In this document: positions 1 through 6,208 of the stretch, piece by piece | How positions within the stretch are numbered: position 1 is the stretch's first letter | Layout: each line of letters begins with the position of its first letter | Origin: Candidatus Woesearchaeota archaeon | Lineage (GTDB): Archaea; Nanobdellota; Nanobdellia; Woesearchaeales; UBA525 | Direction of reading: 5' to 3' | DNA length: 9,850 nt | Assembly (NCBI GenBank): GCA_003694385.1 | Contig: RFKA01000025.1 | Coordinates: 1 to 9,850, forward strand | The notes under the pieces: model-generated | Told to the model about the DNA's origin: nothing | The model's input: only the letters and a program-made list of their open reading frames with translations | Databases searched by the model: none | Translations under genes and position numbers: made by a program

Positions 1-143
1 CCTGTGAGGAGTTGAATACACTCTGGACGGAGACAACTTATATATAATTTATGGTTACGTCCTCATCTCCGAGTTATAACGACGAGTGTCCACGCCTGAG
101 TGGACTGGTCAAGCACCCTTTCCCGTCAGCACGCACCCCAAAC

Positions 144-154
144 TATTTAAAAGC
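144..154 (+). promoter_or_regulatory. TATA-like promoter element of the HerA-like ATPase gene
   Basis: The sequence CTATTTAAAAG resembles an archaeal TATA box. A start of transcription about 25 bases downstream would fall near 173-176, leaving a leader of roughly a dozen bases that contains the Shine-Dalgarno motif. This is assigned by position and sequence only. Confidence 0.55.
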
Positions 155-174
155 TTTTCCTGCCTAGAGCTGGA

Positions 175-181
175 GGAGGTG
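175..181 (+). promoter_or_regulatory. Strong Shine-Dalgarno motif deciding the GTG start at 187
   Basis: GGAGGTG lies five bases before a GTG codon. It matches the archaeal 16S anti-SD core very well and supports GTG at 187 as the start. It stands out because most genes in this window show no SD motif and appear leaderless. Confidence 0.75.
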
Positions 182-186
182 GGCTC

Positions 187-1524
187 GTGTATGACATCGT
201 CGTTGGCCGCAACAAACACGATTTAGCCACCTTCGGGACTGAGGGCACAATCTATCTCGGGAAGCACTATGTAAAGATGGGCCGGACGACCTCCCTGAGC
301 AACCGCGTACTCATGGATATGGTGCGGAGCCACGTCGTTTTCATCTGTGGCAAACGGGGAGGAGGCAAGAGTTACACCATGGGCGTCATCGCTGAAGGCA
401 TGGCCGACCTCCCCCCTAACATCAAGCAGAACCTGAGCATTATCATGCTCGACACGATGGGCATCTACTGGACGATGAAGTACGCGAACATGAAGGATAA
501 GGACTTGCTTGAACGCTGGGGACTCAAAGCACACCCGCTCAATGTTACGATCTACACACCTGCAGGATTCTTCAACAAGTACCGTGCAGAAGGCATTCCT
601 ACCGACAAGCCGTTCAGCATCAAGCCAAGCGAGCTCCAAGCGAGCGACTGGCTCACCCTCTTCGCCCTCGACATCAACAGCCCTGTCGGGGTGCTCGTCA
701 CGCGAAAAGTCCACGAGCTCCGCGAAGACGCCAACGAGCGCGGAGCAACACCCACCTTTAGTATTGCAGACCTCATCGCAGCGATTGATGCCGACCCCGA
801 TGCTTCAAAAGACACGAAGAACGCAGCGAAAAACCACTTCGAGGCCGCAAACACCTGGGGCGTGTTCAGCGAAGAAGGAACGCCACTCAGTGAACTCGCA
901 GCCCCCGGACAAGTAACTGTGCTCGACGTGAGCTGCTACGCCACCGAGGAGAACGGCTGGAATATCAAGAGCCTCGTCATCGGCCTCGTCGCCCAGAAAC
1001 TCTTCAACCAGCGCATGCTCGCCCGCAAAGACGAAGAATTCAAGGAAGTGCAGCAGAAGACAAGCTACTTCAGTGAGGACCAGGGAATGAAACAAGCGTT
1101 TCCCCTCGTCTGGCTCGTCATCGATGAAGCTCACGAGTTCCTCCCCCGAGAAGGGAACACGCTCGCCCGCGACCCGCTCGTAACCATCATGCGCGAAGGA
1201 CGCCAGCCAGGGATCAGCCTCATCCTCGCGACGCAACAGCCCGGGAAAATTCACACAGACGTCATGACGCAGAGCGACATCATCCTTAGCCACCGCATCA
1301 CCGCGAAAATAGACACTGACGCGCTGAGCATGCTCATGCAGAGCTACATGCGCACAGGCCTCGACGTCGAACTCGAGAACCTCCCCCGCACGAAAGGCGC
1401 AGCACTCATCCTCGACGACAGCAACGAAAAGATGTTCCCCATCCAGGTTCGGCCACGCTTCACCTGGCATGGCGGCGAGTCACCCATCGCTATCAAGCGA
1501 AAGAAAGAAATGTTCAAGAGCTAG
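187..1524 (+). CDS. HerA-like / DUF87 hexameric P-loop ATPase
   Basis: This 445-residue protein belongs to the HerA/FtsK-like additional-strand P-loop ATPases (DUF87). Such proteins form hexameric rings that pump or translocate DNA, and classical HerA works with NurA in end resection. The Walker A motif GKRGGGKS is at 55-62, followed by a ring-core region starting IIMLDTMGIYW. Walker B LVIDEAHEF is at about 310-318 with D313 and E314. A REGRQ motif at 336-340 is likely the arginine-finger region, and the sensor-like ATQQP is at 348-352. The first 50 residues resemble the short HerA N-terminal barrel. The start is GTG at 187 with a strong SD. No nurA, mre11 or rad50 lies in the window, so a link to resection is inference; the lineage-typical form may have another role such as DNA segregation. 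Family assignment is firm, substrate unknown. Confidence 0.9.
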   Translation: MYDIVVGRNKHDLATFGTEGTIYLGKHYVKMGRTTSLSNRVLMDMVRSHVVFICGKRGGGKSYTMGVIAEGMADLPPNIKQNLSIIMLDTMGIYWTMKYANMKDKDLLERWGLKAHPLNVTIYTPAGFFNKYRAEGIPTDKPFSIKPSELQASDWLTLFALDINSPVGVLVTRKVHELREDANERGATPTFSIADLIAAIDADPDASKDTKNAAKNHFEAANTWGVFSEEGTPLSELAAPGQVTVLDVSCYATEENGWNIKSLVIGLVAQKLFNQRMLARKDEEFKEVQQKTSYFSEDQGMKQAFPLVWLVIDEAHEFLPREGNTLARDPLVTIMREGRQPGISLILATQQPGKIHTDVMTQSDIILSHRITAKIDTDALSMLMQSYMRTGLDVELENLPRTKGAALILDDSNEKMFPIQVRPRFTWHGGESPIAIKRKKEMFKS

Positions 1525-1543
1525 ATATGAGCTAGGTGTGTAA

Positions 1544-1560
1544 GGCGGGCATCTCCCGCC
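1544..1560 (+). terminator. GC-rich hairpin after the ATPase gene, possible terminator
   Basis: GGCGGG, a five-base loop CATCT, and CCCGCC form a perfect 6-bp stem 20 bases after the ATPase stop codon. There is no immediate T run, but pyrimidine-rich sequence follows and CTTTTT occurs at 1593-1598. It may end or process the ATPase transcript. Archaeal termination usually depends on T tracts, so the terminator role is uncertain. Confidence 0.4.
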
Positions 1561-1591
1561 GCACGGAAACTTTCTGCTTTCGTGTCGATAA

Positions 1592-1602
1592 CCTTTTTAA
1601 TC
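1592..1602 (+). promoter_or_regulatory. TATA-like element before the 102-residue gene
   Basis: CCTTTTTAATC is centred about 26 bases before ATG at 1624, the spacing expected for a leaderless archaeal transcript. This is the main reason for preferring 1624 over the upstream in-frame GTG at 1582, which would place the TATA element inside the coding region. Confidence 0.55.
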
Positions 1603-1623
1603 TTCATTGTCTTCTCCACCCCG

Positions 1624-1932
1624 ATGGCTTTTAGTAGGCGTTTTCCGCGTGATGTCAAGGGTTCAAACTACCCTGTTTGGGAAGAAGTCTACCTCTCAGA
1701 CGAAGAAGAGGAGCAAATCGATAAGGAACAGCGAGACGCGAACCTCCAACTCTTCCGTGAGAGCATCGCTGACGCGCGCAAGCTCCTCGCCGTCGAGAGC
1801 CAAGGACCGGTCAGTGAGCGCGACGTGCTCCGCGTCGCCGCGACGCTCTTCGACAAACGCGCCAGCCACCTCGTCTACTGGAAAGAGCAGCGCACGAAAG
1901 AGAAATTCGACAAGGCCTACCAGAAGCAATAA
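1624..1932 (+). CDS. Small conserved hypothetical charged protein
   Basis: This is a soluble, highly charged, mostly helical 102-residue protein beginning MAFSRRFPRDVKGSNYPVWE. I recall similar short proteins, with the same start and a KRASHLVYWKE-like segment (here residues 77-87), as conserved hypotheticals in Woesearchaeota-type genomes. No known domain or catalytic motif is visible. Residues 25-37 are acidic (DEEEEQIDKEQRD) and the C-terminus is lysine-rich. An upstream GTG at 1582 would add a hydrophobic 14-residue stretch, but that DNA holds the TATA-like element, so ATG 1624 is preferred. It sits between the HerA-like ATPase and the deaminase on the same strand, with its own likely promoter. 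Function is unknown. The coding call is supported by the family resemblance and by codon use like its neighbours. Confidence 0.75.
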   Translation: MAFSRRFPRDVKGSNYPVWEEVYLSDEEEEQIDKEQRDANLQLFRESIADARKLLAVESQGPVSERDVLRVAATLFDKRASHLVYWKEQRTKEKFDKAYQKQ

Positions 1933-1936
1933 AACA
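1926..1936 (+). promoter_or_regulatory. Possible TATA-like element for the deaminase
   Basis: GCAATAAAACA overlaps the stop codon of the preceding gene and is centred about 26 bases before ATG at 1957, so it would fit a leaderless transcript. No SD motif precedes 1957. Read-through from the upstream gene is the alternative. Confidence 0.35.
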
Positions 1937-1956
1937 CTGACTGTATTTCTCTCTTC

Positions 1957-2400
1957 ATGCGTATTCTCTCCGGGCAGGAAGCAGACGAAGCATGGCGCTT
2001 CTTCGAGCACGCAGCGCGCCTTGCGAAGCGCTCGACCTGTCACCGAAGGAAAGGCGGCTCAGTTTGCGAAGGGAGAGATTATCGGTCGGGGTTATAACAG
2101 TCCGCCCCGAGACAAGTGCCTCGATCTTGCCTCAAGGATGATCTTCCCGACGACTTTAGATCAGATAAGACCTGCTGTGTCCACGCCGAACAACGAGCAA
2201 TCTTCGATGCGCTCGCAAGACAACCAATACGAATCAAGAATGCAAGAATCTACTCTATCAGTCTCAACGAGGAAGGAGAGCCCGCTTTTGCGGGAGAGCC
2301 ATACTGCACAATCTGCAGCAAAAGCGCATTAGACGTCGGTATTGCAGAGTTCGCCCTCTGGAGAGGGGAGGGCATCTGTGTGTACACCACAGACGAATGA
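1957..2400 (+). pseudogene. Zinc-dependent CMP/dCMP-type deaminase with two frameshifts
   Basis: The pieces of a cytidine/dCMP deaminase superfamily protein are spread over two frames. The start (MRILSGQEADEAW... to GGSV) reads from ATG 1957. At about 2062-2066 the frame shifts forward, and GEIIGRGYNSPPRDKCLDL reads in the next frame. At about 2126-2128 it returns to the first frame for CLKDDLPDDF, the zinc/catalytic HAE (2182-2190) and the zinc-binding P-Y-C-T-I-C (cysteines at 2305 and 2314). Without shifting, the first frame stops at TAA 2095-2097. All zinc ligands and the catalytic glutamate remain, so only the frame is broken. Each lesion falls at a short T run (TTT at 2063-2065, TT at 2127-2128), compatible with sequencing or assembly error. 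Real decay or recoding are alternatives. A normal enzyme would deaminate a cytosine nucleotide or nucleoside; the exact substrate cannot be told. Confidence 0.8.
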
Positions 2401-2401
2401 G

Positions 2402-2419
2402 CGCTCGTTTGGGCGTTTT
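2402..2419 (+). terminator. Hairpin plus T tract between convergent genes
   Basis: CGCTC (2402-2406) and GGGCG (2411-2415) form a 5-bp stem with one G-U pair around a GTTT loop, followed by TTTT at 2416-2419. It directly follows the deaminase stop codon and overlaps the stop of the minus-strand CBS gene. It resembles a compact terminator for the + strand transcript. The T tract lies on the + side only, so it should not serve the CBS gene. Confidence 0.5.
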
Positions 2420-3398
2420 ACACTGTCTTGAGCGTGAATAAGCGTAGGTGCTCACCAGCGTACTCAGAAATGATGTGTGTACTGTCCTTGAGCAACGTGA
2501 AGCTCTCCTCAGTCACAATATCTCCGTGCGTCTCGAGGTACTCGTGCATGCGCTCAAGGTAGGCGAAGGCCGCGTGTACGATGTCTGTCTGCGTGACGAT
2601 GCCGACGACGCGCTCTTCCTCAATGACGAGGAGCCGGCGGCAGTTCTCAAAGAGCATGATGAGATTCGCGTCGAAGATGGTGAGGTCTCCGGGTATGGCC
2701 TTAACTGGGCTCTTCATTATCTCCGGGATCGTGTTCGGCACCGCCTCTTCCGCCCCGTAGAATCGCGAGACGAGGTCGTATTCAGTGAAGATGCCGACGA
2801 ATGCGTCCCCTTTCTTCACCGGGAGACTACTGATGGCTTTCTTCGCCATAATCTGCTTCGCCGTATGGAGCTTCTGCGACTCATCCACCGTGATAATATG
2901 CTTGGTCATCACGTTCCGAACAAAAATGGGTGGGACGGACTCGCAAATGATGCGCACTTCTTTATGGAGGACGCGCCCAAGGTCTGTCTGCGTGACGATA
3001 CCCGCAATAGTGCCGTCCTCATGAACGACAACGAGCTTCCTGATATGGTGCTCCTTTAAGAGATGAATCATTGCCTGGGCGGTTTCCTTAGGAGAGACGC
3101 TCACGACGTGCTTCGTCATGACATCCCTCACAGCGAGTTTTTTCGCGTCGGCGGCACGCACCTTCGTAATAAAGTCTCGCTCGGTGAGGACGCCCACGGG
3201 TTTCTCGTCTTCCTCGACGACGAGCGTGCTGATGTCCTCGCCAATCATGAGCATGGCCGCATCGAGCACCGTCTTCTCAGGCTTGATAGTCACGACGAAG
3301 TCAGTCATGAACGCTTCGGCGGGGAGCGAGAGCAGTCGCTGAACAGAACTCTTTGCCTTCTTTAGGAGTCTACGACGCCGGAACCCAAAGAGAGCCAT
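2418..3398 (-). CDS. Four-CBS-domain (tandem Bateman module) protein
   Basis: This 326-residue soluble protein contains four CBS repeats, at about 30-82, 88-145, 160-215 and 224-283. Each has the usual pattern of a VMT/IMK start, a hydrophobic core and a G-(V/I)-(V/F)-T-(Q/E)-x-D ending: GVLTERD, GIVTQTD, GIFTEYD and GIVTQTD. Pairs of CBS domains form Bateman modules that usually bind adenosine nucleotides or related ligands and regulate partner proteins. No enzyme, transporter or DNA-binding domain is fused. The first 25 residues are very basic (FRRRRLLKKAK) and could contact nucleic acid or membrane lipid. The last 40 residues are an uncharacterised tail. The start ATG at 3398 lies about 29 bases from a TATA box and has no SD, so the transcript is probably leaderless. 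The regulated partner cannot be identified. Confidence 0.9.
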   Translation of the reverse strand: MALFGFRRRRLLKKAKSSVQRLLSLPAEAFMTDFVVTIKPEKTVLDAAMLMIGEDISTLVVEEDEKPVGVLTERDFITKVRAADAKKLAVRDVMTKHVVSVSPKETAQAMIHLLKEHHIRKLVVVHEDGTIAGIVTQTDLGRVLHKEVRIICESVPPIFVRNVMTKHIITVDESQKLHTAKQIMAKKAISSLPVKKGDAFVGIFTEYDLVSRFYGAEEAVPNTIPEIMKSPVKAIPGDLTIFDANLIMLFENCRRLLVIEEERVVGIVTQTDIVHAAFAYLERMHEYLETHGDIVTEESFTLLKDSTHIISEYAGEHLRLFTLKTV

Positions 3399-3421
3399 AT
3401 ATTGGGGGCAAGCAACTCGTG

Positions 3422-3430
3422 GTTTATAAG
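3422..3430 (-). promoter_or_regulatory. TATA box of the CBS-domain gene
   Basis: On the minus strand this reads CTTATAAAC, a close match to the archaeal TATA consensus. Its centre is about 29 bases from the ATG, giving a leader of only a few bases. It lies in the gap after the lipoprotein stop codon, so the CBS gene can be transcribed separately from the TrpRS unit. Confidence 0.7.
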
Positions 3431-3437
3431 GCTATCG

Positions 3438-4265
3438 TCAGTTTGGCGGCAACACGTCCTCAGGAGTCACCGAGTTAAATGCGATATCATGGTACTCGAT
3501 ACCGCCGATGAGTTGCCGTCGCTCAGGATCTGAGAATATGTGTACACGGAGAGGAACTCCTGTATAGGAATCGACGGCATAGCGGTAGAACTGACCTTCC
3601 TTCTCGAACTCGATAATCTTAGCAGTGCGGCCTTCAATATTCTGCTCAGAGGTGATTTTCGCAGAGACGGGCATCTCGGCGAGCCACTCAGTCGGGAGCT
3701 TCGGAGCAAAGTCGGAGAAGGCTGCGGGGAACTCCCTTCCTTTCACTGCGCAGACATAGCTTCTCCCGTCAAGGCAGAAGGCGCGCGCACTTTTCTCAGC
3801 GAAGTCGAGGTAGACGGTGTCAATGTTTGTCTCGGCAGAAACTCCCTTTCGGCGGCCAACATCGACCCTTGCCGCGTCGCCAAGGATGAAATACTTGTGG
3901 CTCGTTGTGCGCGATGTTCCCGCATCTTTCTCTATGATGGGTGCATAGAGGAACGCCATACTCTTTACGCGTTTCGCGGGGAGGCTCAGCAGCCCGCTTA
4001 TCTCAGGGCTGTATGTTGTCGGGGCGGAGGGTGTGGTGGGTGCAACGGGTGCTGCCGCGTTCTTTTCTACCTCCTTATCCACCTCCTTATCTACCATGGG
4101 CTCGGTCGGCTCGACACCAGCGACTGGTTGCGTGGCCTCCGGTATAGTCGCCGGGCTCCGACAGGCCTCCGGGCTCGCAACGACACTTCCGTCAGGGCAG
4201 ACGAACCCTCGGGGAGCGCAGGCCAGGAGCGCCAAGGTGAGGACGACGTAGAGGAGCCTCTTCAT
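3438..4265 (-). CDS. Secreted lipoprotein with a LolA/LolB-like beta-rich domain
   Basis: This 275-residue protein starts with a short signal peptide ending in a lipobox-like LLAC with the candidate lipidated cysteine at residue 16, so it is probably anchored outside the cell membrane. Next is a small Cys motif (CPDGSVVASPEAC, 23-35). A Pro/Thr/Ala-rich flexible linker at about 37-88 includes the repeat DKEVDKEVEK. The soluble domain (about 90-275) is beta-rich, and its end (VDSYTGVPLRV, GGIEYHDIAFN) recalls the LolA/LolB/RseB-type lipid-binding fold; that is inference from pattern only. It follows the small membrane protein after 8 bases, with a GAGG motif before the ATG, so both are probably translated from the TrpRS-led transcript. 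Function is unknown; binding or sensing at the cell surface is plausible. Confidence 0.75.
   Translation of the reverse strand: MKRLLYVVLTLALLACAPRGFVCPDGSVVASPEACRSPATIPEATQPVAGVEPTEPMVDKEVDKEVEKNAAAPVAPTTPSAPTTYSPEISGLLSLPAKRVKSMAFLYAPIIEKDAGTSRTTSHKYFILGDAARVDVGRRKGVSAETNIDTVYLDFAEKSARAFCLDGRSYVCAVKGREFPAAFSDFAPKLPTEWLAEMPVSAKITSEQNIEGRTAKIIEFEKEGQFYRYAVDSYTGVPLRVHIFSDPERRQLIGGIEYHDIAFNSVTPEDVLPPN
4069..4092 (-). repeat. 12-bp tandem repeat inside the lipoprotein linker
   Basis: ACCTCCTTATCC and ACCTCCTTATCT lie head to tail. They encode the repeated Asp-Lys-Glu-Val units in the linker, and the unit length keeps the frame. This looks like slippage expansion of a tolerant spacer rather than a functional site. 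Confidence 0.7.
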
Positions 4266-4273
4266 TATGTCCT

Positions 4274-4552
4274 CTATGCTCTCGCTTGGCTCTCTGGTTG
4301 TCGGACCTCTCGGCGGTGTTCTCCGCGACGGACTCGCTCGTCGTGCACTGCAAGCTCAATGAGGTCTTCTTCATTCAAGCCTGCCCCCGCCATGCTCACC
4401 ATGCTCGCGAAGAAAATCATGACGAAGAAGACGGCGAACGTGAAGCCCCACGTGTGGCTCCAGAACGGGTAGATATGGAAGATGCTGACGAAAAAACCGA
4501 TGATGCTGACGAGCATCCACTCATGGGGGAGGGGGGTAAGTTGTACAGCCAT
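4274..4552 (-). CDS. Small two-TM membrane protein, unknown function
   Basis: This 92-residue protein has two closely spaced hydrophobic segments, at about 12-31 and 34-57, with the aromatic turn HIYPFWSHTWGF between them. A charged, arginine-rich and probably cytoplasmic tail follows (NEEDLIELAVHDERVRRGEHRREVRQ). No enzyme motif is visible. ATG at 4552 is chosen because GAGGTGA precedes it by about six bases. An in-frame GTG at 4561 would lie before that SD and is less likely. The SD overlaps the TGA stop of the TrpRS gene, which suggests translational coupling within one operon. The lipoprotein follows 8 bases later, so the two may act together at the membrane; that is inference from position. 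Confidence 0.75.
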   Translation of the reverse strand: MAVQLTPLPHEWMLVSIIGFFVSIFHIYPFWSHTWGFTFAVFFVMIFFASMVSMAGAGLNEEDLIELAVHDERVRRGEHRREVRQPESQARA

Positions 4553-4567
4553 GGAAATCACCTCTTG
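4553..4567 (-). promoter_or_regulatory. SD motif overlapping the TrpRS stop codon
   Basis: On the minus strand the sequence AAGAGGTGATTTCC precedes ATG 4552. GAGGTGA contains the TGA stop of the upstream TrpRS gene. This arrangement favours ribosome re-initiation and settles the start of the small membrane protein. Confidence 0.7.
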
Positions 4568-5682
4568 CTCTCCTCCAAGCCTGCAGCCTTCTTATATCTT
4601 ACGAAATTGAGCCCTCCTTTCTTGACCAGCACCCTTGCTGCAGCAAGCCGCTTATCAAAGAGCTCGAGAAAGGCCCGCATACGCTCACAGGCAATCTCCT
4701 TCAGCTCCCCTGAGAGCATCCTCCCTGCCTTGTACTCGTCGTGTATGCGCTGAAGCTCAGCATCATCATCAATGAGGTGCTGCTTGAGGAGCTCGAAAAC
4801 CATGTCTTGTTCAATGATCGCGCCGAGCCGACGATGCTCTTCGACCGTGTCTCGCCCCCCCGTCTTCGCGCGCTTGATGCGCTTCACAGCTGTCTTGACG
4901 TCCTCGGGAAGCATGATGCAGCCCTCGGGCTTGCTCTTACTCATCTTTAGCCCCCCATCAAGGCTGGGTGTGTACCGCACATATAAACTGCTGGGGGGAA
5001 AGAACCGTAAGCGCCTTGTCCTGTTGACGAAGTCGCGCGTGAGCCTGATGTGGGGGTCCTGGTCTATACCGACAGGAATGATGCCTGGCTGGCGCTCACC
5101 GAGCTGGGGGTAGAGGATATCGCCAATCTGCGTCACAGCGCTCACGATACGCCCAGGGTCGTTCGTGCCGTAGATAGCCCTGAACTCGTTCGCTGTAATC
5201 TTCTTACTCGCCTGGAAGCCTATGCGGATGACATCCATGTTTTCGCTCTGGAAGTAGAAGAGCGTCTTCTTCGGGTCGAGACCGAGCGCAATGTACGCGG
5301 GGATGAAAAAGTCAAGCGCCCGTTGCCGTGCCTCCTCGAGCGCCACTCCCCGTGCGGCGGCCGCTTCGAGGTCCGCGACGAGAATATACGTCTGTGCCCC
5401 GTGCTCCTGAAAATAACGGAGGTTCTCGATAATCATCTTCGTGCCCAGATGTATGCGGTCATTGCTTGGCATAATGCCTGTGAGCGCATAGAAGGGCTTC
5501 TTCTCCTTGATGCAGTCAGCAATGCGCTTGAGGTCCCTCCCTGCGAAGACAACGCCCCGGCGCATTAACTTGTTTGGCTCGGGGAACAGGCGGGCGTCAA
5601 AAGTCTCGAGCCCAAATTCCCGAACAATTTTCTCGTAGTCCTCAGGGAGGCTTGAGCCCCACGGGTCAATGATGCTCGCCAT
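4558..5682 (-). CDS. trpS: Tryptophanyl-tRNA synthetase (archaeal type)
   Basis: This class I aminoacyl-tRNA synthetase of 374 residues charges tRNA-Trp with tryptophan in the cytosol. The HIGH-like region is MPSNDRIHLGTK at 71-82. The family hallmark VGIDQDPHIRLTRD is at about 204-217, and KMSKS is at 246-250. AVTQIGDILYPQL (about 182-194) also fits TrpRS and not TyrRS. The length is normal for the archaeal form. Odd points are that the second His of HIGH is replaced (HLGT) and that the loop reads KMSKS rather than the KMSAS/KMSSS common in TrpRS. I recall similar sequences from Woesearchaeota-type genomes, so this may be a lineage trait. The ATG lies about 27 bases from a TATA box, so it is probably leaderless. 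It heads a likely operon with the small membrane protein and lipoprotein. Confidence 0.92.
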   Translation of the reverse strand: MASIIDPWGSSLPEDYEKIVREFGLETFDARLFPEPNKLMRRGVVFAGRDLKRIADCIKEKKPFYALTGIMPSNDRIHLGTKMIIENLRYFQEHGAQTYILVADLEAAAARGVALEEARQRALDFFIPAYIALGLDPKKTLFYFQSENMDVIRIGFQASKKITANEFRAIYGTNDPGRIVSAVTQIGDILYPQLGERQPGIIPVGIDQDPHIRLTRDFVNRTRRLRFFPPSSLYVRYTPSLDGGLKMSKSKPEGCIMLPEDVKTAVKRIKRAKTGGRDTVEEHRRLGAIIEQDMVFELLKQHLIDDDAELQRIHDEYKAGRMLSGELKEIACERMRAFLELFDKRLAAARVLVKKGGLNFVRYKKAAGLEESKR

Positions 5683-5704
5683 GCTGTTTGGGCCCGCCTG
5701 CGCG

Positions 5705-5714
5705 TATAAAAAAG
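5705..5714 (-). promoter_or_regulatory. TATA box of the TrpRS gene
   Basis: On the minus strand this reads CTTTTTTATA, centred about 27 bases before the TrpRS ATG at 5682. It occupies most of the 37-base gap after the RNA-binding protein gene. It therefore separates the TrpRS unit from the glycosyltransferase/RNA-binding pair. Confidence 0.7.
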
Positions 5715-5719
5715 TTCTG

Positions 5720-6208
5720 TTAGTCGTCGAGAATGCGCAGGAGCACGTCTCGTGCCGTCCGTCGGTTCTTTGGGTACGCTGCAGGACTCACCTTCACCTG
5801 AACACAGTCGCCGCGGTCGACGAGAACGAGTCGGCCCTGTTTGAGTGCATTCTTGTCAAGCCGGAAGAAGAAATCGCCATGCTCGTCAAGACGACGCTCG
5901 CACTCCGCTCGCAGCCGGGCGAGCTCTGCTTGGGAAAGCTCTTGCTTGAGGAGCTTAAAGAACGCGTTCGTGTGGCTCGCCCTCCGGAAGAAGTAGCGGA
6001 CGATGATAATTCTTCCGGCATCCCCTTCGACATCAGAGAGCTCGACATTGATGCCCGTCTTGGGTGGTGAATAAACGAGCTTATTCTCCTGTTGTTTCGC
6101 TTCCCCTGCGAGCACTTCTTCCATCGTGAGTGGTGCGAGCGTATCAAGGCAGGTTGGCTTCTCATCCCGCAGGAAGACTTCGAGCATCACGTAGTGGGCG
6201 AACTTCAT
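5720..6208 (-). CDS. Archaeal RNA-binding protein, COG1325 type (predicted exosome-associated)
   Basis: This 162-residue protein resembles the archaeal RNA-binding family COG1325 (PF01877), often described as a predicted exosome subunit and thought to act in RNA processing or ribosome biogenesis. The N-terminus (MKFAHYVMLEVFL) forms the first strand of the fold. The most diagnostic part is the C-terminal third: RLDEHGDFFFRLDKNALKQG, then RLVLVDRGDCVQVKVSPAAY and a final RTARDVLLRIL helix. The length is normal or slightly long for the family. Its ATG overlaps the TGA stop of the glycosyltransferase gene as ATGA, so it is probably translated by coupling. The exact RNA target and biochemical role are not known from sequence. 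Assignment rests on recognised family sequence, not on a search. Confidence 0.8.
   Translation of the reverse strand: MKFAHYVMLEVFLRDEKPTCLDTLAPLTMEEVLAGEAKQQENKLVYSPPKTGINVELSDVEGDAGRIIIVRYFFRRASHTNAFFKLLKQELSQAELARLRAECERRLDEHGDFFFRLDKNALKQGRLVLVDRGDCVQVKVSPAAYPKNRRTARDVLLRILDD

Larger units (their letters stand above)
1..186. other. Intergenic AT-rich leader region, no convincing gene
   Basis: No convincing gene is visible here. Bases 38-52 (TTATATATAATTTAT) are strongly AT-rich and could act as a TATA element on either strand. On the minus strand a GTG at 21-19 lies about 25 bases from its centre and could be the first codon of a gene running off the left edge, but only seven codons are visible. 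A perfect 6-bp hairpin (GTCCAC/GTGGAC, loop of 6) lies at 88-105. A second weak stem, AGTTG (10-14) with CAACT (34-38), might be the tail of an RNA or terminator from the neighbouring region. An ATG at 51 opens only 38 codons and looks random. Confidence 0.5.

Noticed and set aside
51..167. 38-codon + strand frame from ATG 51
   Set aside because: No SD, no domain, low-complexity composition, and it runs over the promoter of the ATPase gene.
805..1470. A long open minus-strand frame opposite the HerA-like ATPase
   Set aside because: The + strand encodes intact Walker motifs over the same bases, while the minus translation has no recognisable family and no promoter or SD.
1957..2400. Programmed ribosomal frameshifting in the deaminase
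   Set aside because: No classical slippery heptamer followed by a pseudoknot is visible, and two shifts in opposite directions would be needed within about 65 bases. Error or decay is simpler, though not excluded.
2448..3365. Open + strand frames opposite the CBS-domain gene
   Set aside because: The minus strand has four regular CBS repeats and a TATA box. The + frames are mirror translations.
3540..4472. A long open + strand frame (310 codons) opposite the lipoprotein and membrane protein genes
   Set aside because: It is antisense to genes with a clear signal peptide, lipobox, SD motifs and TM segments, and its translation is Cys/Arg-rich without domains. High GC with biased codons produces such mirror frames.
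4553..4561. GTG at 4561 as start of the small membrane protein
   Set aside because: The SD GAGGTGA lies at this place and is well spaced for ATG 4552, not for the GTG.
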